From the NCBI GenBank assembly GCA_022539475.1, contig VCMS01000011.1:248001-312000 (forward strand): DNA of 64,000 nucleotides, written 5' to 3'. The position numbers and the translations under genes were made by a program. The stretch's first letter is position 1; each line of letters begins with the position of its first letter. The notes under the pieces were generated by a model. The model made no database searches, was not told where the DNA came from, and saw only the letters and a list, made by a program, of their open reading frames with translations. The DNA is from Gracilaria domingensis. Lineage: Eukaryota > Rhodophyta > Florideophyceae > Gracilariales > Gracilariaceae. This document shows positions 51,702 to 60,549 of the stretch, piece by piece.

Positions 51702-53609
51702 AGTGGTCGTATGTACCGCCTTAAGAACTCAACGAAAAAGGAAAGTATGAAGTTTTGTCCTTCTAGCTGTCCATCTTCCTTCCTCTCTTATATACTACAC
51801 AAGTCTGCCTTTGTGGTGTATCTGTTGGTGATGACGTGAATAGGGCCGTACATATGTTAAGCTACATCGTGGTTTCTTCTTGAGGCATCACTGTCTGTCC
51901 CAGTTCTTTTTGTCAGAGTATGTGCGGAAAGAACCCCGTTTCAAAAGTGCGTATCAAAGTTGCAAGTATACGGGCCGGGGGCCAAGTCATGATTGTGGAA
52001 AGGCAGAGCAGGCAAATCTGGTATCACAAAACATGGTGACAATGCTTTGCATTGTACGGCTCGTGAATGGGCCCTTTCAAGAACTGCAAAGCTTTGGAAG
52101 TGAAATATGCTCATCAAGATAATTGTTCGCCCCTCCATTACAGGTTAACCGTGTGTAACTTTTCAGTGTGGAAAGGAGTTTCCGAACAAGTGACCGCAAT
52201 GTAAAAAGCTCCTAAAATGTCACGAACCAACAAAATGAGAAGCAGGCTCCCCTCTCTCTCTCTCTCTTGTCGTTTTTCTCCCGACAATGAGAAAGATAAT
52301 TAGCACAACGAGCCCAAGCACTGTCCTTCAAACGCCGCCTTATCATCTCGAGACTGGTGATGTGACTCCGTAAGTCTGCTCTGCATGGTTAAATGACGAC
52401 AACGTGAAAATGATTACGCGAGAACGTACGGAGGGACAGCAGAGCACGTCTCCAACCACAGTTACAGCAATCTCTCAGATTAACAGCCATCATTGCATTA
52501 AATGTTCGCTTGTCATTATGTCTAGAATGTAACAGTTGCGGGAACTCATCATCATGCTGAACATGCAATGTAATGTCTTTGATTCCAAACGCATGGTTCA
52601 GTTACACTGAACCAATTGATAATAATATGAGGGTTATCCTCACTGCCATGCCTACAGTTTCCGAGAAGGAAACTGTAAAACACGGTGGGAAACGACCTAA
52701 CTGATTTAGTTGTTTGCTCACCGGCACCGTGATGAGTACTCGATACTGCCAAATCGATCCGAGTACACGACATGCCAGTGTTCAATTCGCGGGGACAGGA
52801 GAACAGCTTGTTGCGTATAGTACCATCAAGGCGACATCAGCATGTGACAAACAGGCGCGTCGGGAATCCAAAGCATGATTCTAGCGTATGGCCGGGAATT
52901 CTTTGCGTCTTTGTTGGAAGAAGAGCACCGGGTGCTTACTCCAAAGGTGTGTGTCGTGACGATATTTGGCACTGCGGCACGTTGGATGTTCTATCACGAT
53001 GTTCCAACATTTTCATTCAAGGCGTGACACTTGGTGGCATTGGCACTACCTCTGTATATTCTAGTTCCGTAAAGTAGACGTGGCAAACGATATCAAAGGT
53101 TAAAGGAAGAGTTAGTTACAGATTGTCGGTGGCAGGGGAGCGAAAGCGATAAAGAAGCAAGCAGCTCAGAGCCAATAATGTTACGGGTCATCGGTCTCGA
53201 GGACAAACTTTATTGGGCCCCTTGGACGGATATGGATTAACCCTTTCGCTCCCGACAGCGAAGAATAGCAGGTCTTGCTACTACGCGGCTTTCGTGCGGT
53301 TTTTGCTGCTATCAAATGACAGCTTCGGGAATATAGCGAGAGAGGGCCGGAAGTATCAAGCGTTGCGCACACGGGTGAAGGGTTCAGTTTTTTCAAGGAC
53401 AAGCGAGCAAGACCTGCGGTGCAAAGACGATACAGGGGTGGTGGATGTTGGTAGAAAGCACGAATGAAGGATGCCATGAGATACTGAATTTGAGCAACAC
53501 GTCACATGACGAAGGGAACAACGTTTACACAGTAAGTCAAGAATCGCTCCTTATCGGGTAAAAGGTCAGATACATCTATCGATACATTACTTTTGATTAG
53601 CAATGTTAA
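51702..53609. other. 1.9-kb intergenic region
   Basis: No supported gene. A (CT)8 microsatellite lies at 52252-52267. A 98-codon minus frame at 53181-53477 with an ATG has no recognisable features and is not called. Confidence 0.4.
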
Positions 53610-53996
53610 TCAGTGAACAATGTTAGCCAAACCGTCAACAAGATGAATGAGTGGCGAGAACATGATGAGAATCTGCTCGTTAATTCCCTTTCCAGTGATG
53701 ATTTCCGTGATGAGACCGATGACAAAACCCAGCTGCGCCAGTCGCCCGTTCACCTTTTCGGCGTAAGGGGTGAAGCCCTGCGGCCCTCTGTATTCACTGT
53801 TGAGTTTGGCAGCGCGGTTGGCTTCCAGAGATCGGTAGGGGGACGGGGCGACCTTCGACTTTTCCTTTGTCTGCAGGGCCATGCGCGGGGTAGCGCTCAC
53901 AACGGAGCGCGGGGCGTGTGCGGTGACGGATGAGCCGAAAGACTTGGTGGTGAGCGACGGGGTGAAAGCGGAAACGAATGCGGTGTTCAGAGTCAT
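53610..53996 (-). CDS. One-helix Hlip-like protein with Met-to-Gln change (Hlip 3)
   Basis: 128 aa. The transit peptide (about 1-38) starts MTLNTAFVSAF, the same flavour as Hlip 2. A positively charged linker (42-70) is longer than in Hlips 1 and 2. The motif GFTPYAEKVNGRLAQLGF carries E80, N83 and R85, but Q88 replaces the usual Met. The helix is VIGLITEIITGKGI. The C-terminal tail is hydrophobic (LIMFSPLIHLVDGLANIV, shortened here) and could lie in or on the membrane. TATA box 105 nt upstream. Probably pigment-binding, but more diverged from the first two. Frames extending to 54947 are composition artefacts. Confidence 0.88.
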   Translation of the reverse strand: MTLNTAFVSAFTPSLTTKSFGSSVTAHAPRSVVSATPRMALQTKEKSKVAPSPYRSLEANRAAKLNSEYRGPQGFTPYAEKVNGRLAQLGFVIGLITEIITGKGINEQILIMFSPLIHLVDGLANIVH

Positions 53997-54100
53997 TGTG
54001 TGGAGTTGAAGAGTGTTAATGCGTGTGTCGGGATTATTGAGTGGGTCGGGATTAGTGGGTGCTGATGGCAGTTGGGGGTAATCGAGGTGAGAGGAGTCGG

Positions 54101-54108
54101 CTTTTATA
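54101..54108 (-). promoter_or_regulatory. TATA box of Hlip 3
   Basis: Minus strand TATAAAAG, 105 nt before the ATG. Confidence 0.65.
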
Positions 54109-56029
54109 GAAGCGAAGATGGTTTGAACTTCGCGGGACAGACATGACGATATCAGATGGAGTGCGGCAATATCTCGCACGTCAGATGAAGGAAGGATCGA
54201 CCAGAGCGGAGGAAGGCGGATGGTCAAAAATCTGCTCGAAGTGAAGCGGCGCGACGCGAACCACAGCCGGGTGGAGCGGTGGCGCGGGGGACACCGGCCG
54301 GCGCGGCGAAGAGCCGTGAAATGTTGAATCTCGGCGCGGGGCGGAGCTGGAGGGCAGTATCTAATGTCATGCGCACGGGCGCACGTGGGATGCGCGCAGA
54401 ATGAATGCAGCGCGCGGAGGCGGTTGGCGCGCATGGTGCAATTTTTTGTGGCGCTGGTGGGGCGCCGCTGACGTTGCTGGCCATTCCACGCGCGTTCCAA
54501 AGCCGCACGGCGGACACGAAGCGCGCGAATGACGGCTTGGCGAATGGCGCGCCGCGACGGCGTGTCGACGAGACGCGGGCTGGTCGGTACGTCGGTGCAA
54601 AGCGTGTGAGCGGCGAAGACCGCGGCACCTGAAGGTAAGCGTTTCAAGTAGAAAACGCTGGTGAGCGCGAGGCGCGTCACGAGGGGGAGCAAGCGGCTGG
54701 CGCGGCGCGGCGGCGCAGGCGCGCTTGCTGTGCGCGGCGAATTGGCGCGCAGCGGGTGCGGCGGGGGGGGGGGGGGGCGCGTTGTGGCGACGAGTGATCG
54801 GCGCATGCAAACGTCGTCAGCGCGGCGGCGGCGAACGTCATGGGCGCACGGCGAGCGCACCGGCGCAACGCGGGGGTGGCGGCGCCATCTCGCGAGCGAA
54901 AGGGCGCACGCGCGCGGTAACGGGGGAAGCAAGCAGCGCCTCGCCACATCAGCTCCACTTGGCGCGGCGCGCGCGTCACAACGTCATGCGCGCGGGAAGC
55001 TGGCAACACGTGCTGTTTCGGCGCGGCGCAGTACGCGCAGTATACATTTTTCTTTTTTCCAACGGGTGGCGGACGACGGTGGCACGCTCGCGGCGGACAA
55101 GCGGCGTGACGCTTTCCACGCTGTGTCCCACGCGGGAGGGGCGTTCCAGCGCGGGGGCGGCGGCGTTGGCGGCCGTGCGGCAGGATGATGTGATCATGTG
55201 TCTGTCGTCATGGTCTGCGCGCTTACCGCATGGCGCTTGGTCTCGTTTGCTGCTGCTGCGCGGCGCGGCGCGCCTTTTGAGTTGCGGCTGCGGCTGGCGG
55301 CGCGCGTGAGCGGCTGCGCTCGCGGGGCGGCGGCGTGCGATATCATACAACATGATGTCGCGTGGTTTTGGGGCGGCTGCGTGTGGCGCGCTGGCGCGTG
55401 CACTTTCAGGACCGGCTCGTTTTGTGCGGTGATGGGGCGCATGATGTCAACCATTACGAAAGTTGACATCAGCGGGCGAGCTGCGCGGCGCGGCGCGGCG
55501 CGCGCTGTGTGTACGCCAGAAGCGGGTGATTGGATGTCAGAGGCGGCGGCGCGCGGAGGCGGTGGAAGCGCGCGCGCAACTCGTTCTCGCGCAGCCGCTG
55601 CGGGCGGCGCGCGGCGGCGGCGGTGGAACGGCCGAAAAGAGTGCACATGGCGCGCAGGGCGCAGCGCGGCGGCCGCGGCGGCCGCCTCGAGAGCGCGCGC
55701 GCGGCGCGTTGGAATGCGCGGCAGCAAATTGGTTCTGTACTGCGCATCTAAATTTAGCGCGGCGCGCGTCGCAGCTCGTCGCTCGCACGCGCAATTCAGC
55801 GGTCAAAGCGCGCGCGCTGTCTCCCCGCAACTTGTCCGTCGGCTGCGTATCTAACGTAGTCGCGCGCTGGCGCAGGCGTGTGCGCCGCGCAGCGCGCGCC
55901 CACAATACTCGTTTTTATCGACATCAAATGGAACTGAAACGCGCCGCCGCGCCCGATCAATTTACAGTCGCCTCGTACGTACGAGCCGCTTAGATAAGCG
56001 CAAAACGCTGCGCAGCAGCGCAGCAGCGT

Positions 56030-56080
<51 letters not shown>
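56030..56080 (-). repeat. AGC/CTG trinucleotide repeat, 17 units, 3' of Hlip 4
   Basis: Perfect (AGC)17 on the plus strand, with further interrupted copies at 56010-56028. It lies 77 nt beyond the Hlip 4 stop, so the Hlip 4 transcript would carry CUG repeats in its 3' untranslated region. Confidence 0.9.
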
Positions 56081-56081
<1 letters not shown>

Positions 56082-56157
56082 GCGCGGCGGCAGCAGCGCC
56101 AGCAGCCACAGCGCCGCCGGCGCCGGCGCCGGCGCGCCGCGGCCCGCGTCGCGCCGC

Positions 56158-56481
56158 CTACGCGCCGTCCACGTGCAGCAGCTGCAGCGCCAGGGGCACC
56201 AGCCCGCGCCCGCCCACCAGCTCGATCAGCACGGCCAGCACGAAGCCGACCATGGCCGCGCGCCCGTTCAGCCGCTCCGCGTACAGCGTGAAGCCGGCGG
56301 CCGGCCGGTCGTCCCTCCAGCTCGCGTCGTCCATGAGCGACGCCACCACGCACGCGCGTCGCGCTCCGCCCGCCGCGCGCGCGCGACGTGGCGGCGCGAC
56401 GAGGCGGCGCGGCGCGGCGCGCGCGCCGGCGGCGGCGCCGGCGGGGAGCGGCAGCGACGACGCAAACGCAGCGGCAGCCAT
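56158..56481 (-). CDS. One-helix Hlip-like protein, GC-rich (Hlip 4)
   Basis: 107 aa with extremely GC-rich codons. The transit peptide is Ala/Arg-rich (MAAAAFASSLPLPAGAAAGA onward). The mature part has GFTLYAERLNGRAAMVGF with E69, N72, R74 and M77 intact, and one helix VLAVLIELVGG. After that GRGLVPLALQLLHVDG replaces the TGKGIL seen in the other three, so it is the most diverged of the four. A C8 tract sits 17-24 nt before the ATG. There is no TATA box. It is head to head with the SSXT-SANT gene across 380 bp. Confidence 0.85.
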   Translation of the reverse strand: MAAAAFASSLPLPAGAAAGARAAPRRLVAPPRRARAAGGARRACVVASLMDDASWRDDRPAAGFTLYAERLNGRAAMVGFVLAVLIELVGGRGLVPLALQLLHVDGA

Positions 56482-56684
56482 GGCGCGGGCTCGCGGTGGG
56501 GGGGGAGGGTGAGCGGAGGGCGGAGGGCGGGACGCCAAGCGCGCCGCGCCGGCGCGCGCTACGCGAGCACAAGGCGCGCGCGCAGCCCGCGGCGGTGCGC
56601 GCCGCCGCACAGCTGTCGCGCGCGCATTGGCCGCGGCGCCGCGGCGCCCGCCACTGCGCGCGCGCCGCGTGGCCAGCGCGCGCT

Positions 56685-56709
56685 CTTTTTCGCGCGCGCC
56701 GCGAAAAAG
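56685..56709. repeat. 10-bp inverted repeat in the Hlip 4 / SSXT-SANT promoter
   Basis: Arms CTTTTTCGCG (56685-56694) and its complement (56700-56709) with a 5-nt spacer. Both strands read TTTTTCGCG, close to the E2F consensus TTTSGCGC, so it may be a pair of opposed E2F-type sites between the divergent genes (inference). Confidence 0.5.
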
Positions 56710-56861
56710 CAAAAGCGCTGCGCGCGCGCGCCGTGCCTTAAGCGCGCGCCGTCGCGACGGCGCGCGCGGCGCAGGCCGCGCGCGCGAGCCGAGCGCGCGG
56801 GAGAGCCGAGCGCGCGGGAGAGCGGCGCGCCTTGCGAGGCGGCGCGAAGTTGGTCGCCGTC

Positions 56862-57201
56862 ATGAGCGACGCCGTGGACCGCGCGCTGTCGGAGAACCAC
56901 GCGCTGATCGCCGCCATTGTGGAGCACTACGCCGCGGGCCGCAGCGTCGCCGCCGTCGCGCTGCTGGAGCGCCTGCAGCTCAACCTGGAGTTCATTGCCG
57001 CCGTCGCCGAGCACGGGCTGCCGTCCGTGCCGCCGCCCGTCGTCGCGAAGCATGACGTTGCGCCCGCCTCCGCGCCGCTCAGCGCCGCCGCGCGCTGCAT
57101 TGCGCCGGCGCCGCCGGCGCCGCCGCGCGCCCCGCGCGCCCCGCGCGACGCCGGCGCCGCCGCCGGCGGCGCCGCGCCGCCGCGCCGCGACGGCGCGCCG
57201 C

Positions 57202-57235
<34 letters not shown>

Positions 57236-57503
57236 GTGGTCGGCGCAGGAGCTGGCGCGATTCGATGACGGCATGCGACTGTTTGGCAGCGCGTGTGAGG
57301 GAAAGCCCAACTTTGAACTGTTGGCGCAGCATGTGCGCACGCGGTCGGTGGCGCAGCTTCGAGCTCACGTTGAAAACGTTCAAAATTCGACGCGCCGTAA
57401 CGGGCGCTGCGCCAACAACGAGCTGCGCAGCGCCAATGGCGGCGACAGTGAGAGCAGTCGCTCCGCGCCGGCGGCTGAGCAACTGCAGCAGCTCCAAACT
57501 CAA

Positions 57504-57535
<32 letters not shown>

Positions 57536-57764
57536 ACAACAGCACCAACAACAACAACAACATCAACAAGCAGCACCCGCTCAACCACAACCGCAACAAT
57601 CTCCGCAACGACAACAACACCAACAACAACCGCAACAACAACAACAACAACAACAACCGCAACAACAACCGCAACAACATCAACATCAACATCGACAACA
57701 ACATCAACAGCATCAAGCGCAAGCACGACCGCAACAACAACAACAACAAGGCGCGCTCAACTGA
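56862..57764 (+). CDS. SSXT (SS18/GIF-like) - SANT/Myb - polyglutamine fusion protein
   Basis: 300 aa. Residues 5-52 (SENHALIAAIVEHYAAGRSV, then LERLQLNLEFIAAVAEHG) match the SSXT/SNH domain of SS18 and plant GRF-interacting factors, transcription coactivators that bind SWI/SNF complexes. After an Ala/Pro/Gly linker, residues 125-173 (AWSAQELARFDDGMRLFG, then LLAQHVRTRSVAQLRAHVEN) form a SANT/Myb-like domain of the kind with a TRS--Q-R-H element. From about 205 to the end the chain is mostly Gln with His and Pro. This looks like a coactivator that also contacts chromatin or DNA. The ATG at 56862 is the first in frame. I know of no family member with this exact order, but cannot search. Confidence 0.8.
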
Positions 57765-57875
57765 TACGCTCGCTCTCTCGAAGCAATACTACGGTCTACA
57801 TACACACACACACACACACACAAAAGCAAAAACTGCGTTGGCACTGATAGCAAGCAAGCTCTTGTCTCTTTTTAC
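57765..57875. repeat. (CA)n microsatellite in 3' convergent region
   Basis: AC repeat, 21 nt, at 57802-57822, between the SSXT-SANT stop and the UVR/NTF2-like stop. Confidence 0.85.
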
Positions 57876-58574
57876 TCAATCGGATGTAATGACCGGACTG
57901 GCGTGGTGGTGAACCAGCATCCAGCTTGCCCTGCGCCTCTGAAACACGTTGGTGGCCACGCGCACGCCGGCCACGTCCGACTGCGCCGCCGCGAAGCGCA
58001 CGGCCTGCTCGCACACCACCCACGCCACGTTGCGCCTGACCACCACGCGCACCTCGCGCACGTCCACGCGCAGCGGCGCGGCGCGCGCAAACAGCTGCGC
58101 CCACAGCGCGGCCACGGCGTCGAAGCCGACCACCAGCGGGCGCATGGCCAGCGCGCAGCACACCGAGTCCGAGCGCATCCACACGGCCGCCATGTCGGTC
58201 GCGTCGGCGCGCCGCAGCGCGTCGTAGAAGCGCTCGTTGGCGCGCAGCACCAGCTGCTCGTCCGACGGCGCGCCGCGCTGCGCGTCTTGCGCGCGCTGCG
58301 CGCGCCGCCGCAGCTCGAGGCGCAGCGTGGCCGCGCGCTCAAAGTCGCGCGACACCACCGCCTGCTCCAGCTGCGCGCGCAGCGCGTCGTCGTCGTTGTG
58401 GCCGCCGTCTCCGCCGCCGTCTCCGCCGCCGCTGGCGCCGCTGGCGCTGGCACCGCTGGCCCGCGGAGGAGTGCGCGCGCACACGGCGCGGGACACGTCT
58501 GTGGAGGGGGCGCGCGGGCGGCGGCGCGGCGTGACGCGCCAGCGGCTGTGGCTGTAGCCGACGACAAACGCCAT
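57876..58574 (-). CDS. UVR-motif plus NTF2/SnoaL-like domain protein, probably plastid
   Basis: 232 aa. Residues 1-50 (MAFVVGYSHSRWRVTPRRRP onward) are Arg-, Pro- and Ser-rich and look like a chloroplast transit peptide. Residues 65-95 (LRAQLEQAVVSRDFERAATL, RLELRRRA) fit the UVR motif of Clp adaptors and UvrB. Residues 107-228 resemble an NTF2/SnoaL-type alpha-beta barrel, with VLRANERFYDALRRADATDM, MAAVWMRSDSVCC and VVGFDAVAALWAQLF, as in plant plastid NTF2-family proteins of unknown role. No catalytic residues can be assigned. It is head to head with the bZIP gene. Confidence 0.75.
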   Translation of the reverse strand: MAFVVGYSHSRWRVTPRRRPRAPSTDVSRAVCARTPPRASGASASGASGGGDGGGDGGHNDDDALRAQLEQAVVSRDFERAATLRLELRRRAQRAQDAQRGAPSDEQLVLRANERFYDALRRADATDMAAVWMRSDSVCCALAMRPLVVGFDAVAALWAQLFARAAPLRVDVREVRVVVRRNVAWVVCEQAVRFAAAQSDVAGVRVATNVFQRRRASWMLVHHHASPVITSD

Positions 58575-59105
58575 GGCGAGCTCCGCCGCGCAGTAGGAGT
58601 AGACAATGCGCAGAGTTGTGATGGCAAACCCCGACGTCTCCCGCTCAGGGTTGTGAGACGGTCGCTAAGCTCGATGTCTACTGGACATCGAGCTTTGCGC
58701 CCGTATCATAACTCTAGATGGCCGCGTGCGATGAACGCGTGCAGCTCCGTCGCACGAGGCGTGTTCTACGTGCTTTGCGTGGTCCGCGTGTGCACGTGGG
58801 CCTGCGCGCTATTTTTGCGGGCGTGCGCGGCGTGACGCGCGGGGCGCGGCGGCGTGACGCGTTCCAACGCGCCACGCGCCGGCACGCGCGCGCGCACGCG
58901 TCGCGCGCCGCGCATGCGCGCCGCGCAGCGCGCAGCGCGCCGCCGCCAAAAAAGCGCGCGCCTTCGCGCAACGTAAGCGCCCGCGCCGCGAGCGCGCTCA
59001 CCCGCCTGCTGCGCCGCCGCCCCCGCGCGTCCCCCTCCCGGAGCACCGCACCCCGCACCCCCCACCCTAACCCTCCCCCCCCCCCTCCCGACTCCCCCCC
59101 CCCCC
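58575..59105. promoter_or_regulatory. Divergent promoter of UVR/NTF2-like and bZIP genes
   Basis: Holds a perfect 12-bp inverted repeat at 58667-58695 and, from 58830, GCGC-rich sequence. C11 (59075-59085) and C12 (59094-59105) tracts directly precede the bZIP ATG. No TATA box. Confidence 0.5.
58667..58695. repeat. 12-bp perfect inverted repeat
   Basis: Arm AAGCTCGATGTC at 58667-58678 with its complement at 58684-58695, spacer TACTG. Very unlikely by chance at this length. Could be a dimeric binding site or RNA hairpin. Confidence 0.7.
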
Positions 59106-59919
59106 ATGCTCCCGTCCGCAAAGCTCGTCGCGCGCGCGCGCGACCGCGTCAACGAGCGCGTGGCCGCGCTGCGCTTGCCCGACTTGCCGCCGCGCGACTT
59201 GGAGCGATTGGCCGCGCAGCCGCACTCGGCGCCGCTGCTGCCCGCGCCGCACTCGGCGCCGCTGTCGTTGCCGCCGCCGCTCATCACGCCCACCAAGTTC
59301 CACCCGGAGCTGCTGCCGGGCAACGAGCGCTCGCCGGCCGATGTGAGGGCCTTCTCGGCGTCCACGCCGCTGCTGGTGCGCGGGCTCGTCAGCCCCAGCC
59401 GCGCCTCCGCCCCGCTCGTGCTGCCGTCGCTGGCGCTGCCGTCAGCCAATGGCTCGCTGCCGCCGCCGCCGCAGCCGCTGCTGCCGCCCGTGTCCATGGC
59501 GGCCGCCGCCATGGGCGCGGCGCCCTCGTCGTCGCCGCCGCCGCCGCCGCCGGCTGGCATGACGGAGCGCGCGCTCGCCGCGCGCGCCTCCACCACGCCG
59601 TCGTCGCCCGTGACGGCGCAGATGACGCAGAACGAAATCAAAAAGGCGCAGAACCGCAAGAGCGCCAAGCGCTTCCGCGAGGCGCAGAAGCAACGCTGGA
59701 AGAACATGGCCGACGATCTGCTGCGCCAGAAGAAGATCATCGAATCGCTGCGCGCGCAGCTGGCCGCGCAGGCGTCGTCCATGGCGCACATGCCGCAGCC
59801 GTGCCACTCGCCGCACGCGCACGCGCACGCGCAGCAGCTGGGCGTGGACCGCCGCGCCATGTCCATCCACGACTTGGTGCACGCGTCCGAGCCGCAGCAG
59901 TCGTGCCCGCCGTCGTGCT

Positions 59920-59954
<35 letters not shown>

Positions 59955-60527
59955 TCCGTGCCCGGCGCGGACGTCATGGGCGCTGGCTCCACCAGCCACC
60001 TGCAAAGCGAGGCGGAGGCGTCGCTGTACGCGCAGATTCTGAGCACTTTTTCTCAGAATAAGCCAGCGAGTGGCGGCGGCAGTGGCGGCGGCGCCGTCAC
60101 GGCTCAGCCGGCGGCGTCGCAGAGCGGCGGCGGCGACGGCGGCGAAGGCGGTGGCAGAGGAGGAGGCGGTGCTGTTGGTGTTGGCGGAAGCAGTGGGGCG
60201 GGAGGCGGCGGCGGAGGCGAGATGGACGGCGGCGCGCGGCGCCGGAGGCTGCCGTACGCGTGCGACCTGGGCGTGCTGACGTGCTGCTTCGTGGTGGTGA
60301 GCTCCAACGCGCGGATCACAGCGATCCGGCGCGGGGACGTGAGCGGGTGCTCGACGTTCGCGACGGACGGGCTGGAGATGGCGGAGCAGGGCGAGTTCCG
60401 GAAGGCGATGCAGTGCGGCGCGCCCATCAGCGTGGCGTACCACCGCGGCGGCGCGCGCGTGGTGGGCGTGATGAACCCGATCGCGGGCACGGACCGCGTG
60501 GTGGTGGCGGAGTTCGCGCCGCTTTAA
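59106..60527 (+). CDS. bZIP transcription factor with PAS-like C-terminal domain
   Basis: 473 aa. The basic region at 176-200 contains AQNRKSAKRFREAQKQRW, the N-x7-R bZIP signature, followed by a short leucine/isoleucine zipper (DDLLRQKKIIESLRAQL). The N-terminal 170 residues are Pro/Ala/Ser/Leu-rich, likely activating. Poly-Ala, His/Ala and a long Gly-rich linker (about 315-375) follow. The last 95 residues (about 380-473, LGVLTCCFVVVSSNARITAI to VVVAEFAPL) alternate short strands and helices like a PAS domain: start with a hydrophobic strand, a GCSTFATDGLE turn, and a final VVGVMNPIAGTDRVVVAEF strand pair. A cysteine pair CC and another C could matter for redox or ligand binding (inference). 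Directly preceded by C-tracts. Confidence 0.8.
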
Positions 60528-60549
60528 TTTTGTGCGCAGCCAGTATCTA

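Larger units (their letters stand above)
53997..56157. other. Promoter of Hlip 3 and start of GC-rich block
   Basis: From about 54240 rightwards, composition becomes dominated by GCGC and GCG triplets. A G15 run lies at 54763-54777. Frames up to 218 codons are present on both strands but overlap each other in several phases, so no gene is called. The 3' part (56030-56080) holds a trinucleotide repeat. Confidence 0.4.

Noticed and set aside
57903-58835. 310-codon plus frame antisense to the UVR/NTF2-like gene
   Set aside because: His/Arg/Ala-rich shadow of strong third-position GC in the true minus-strand gene.
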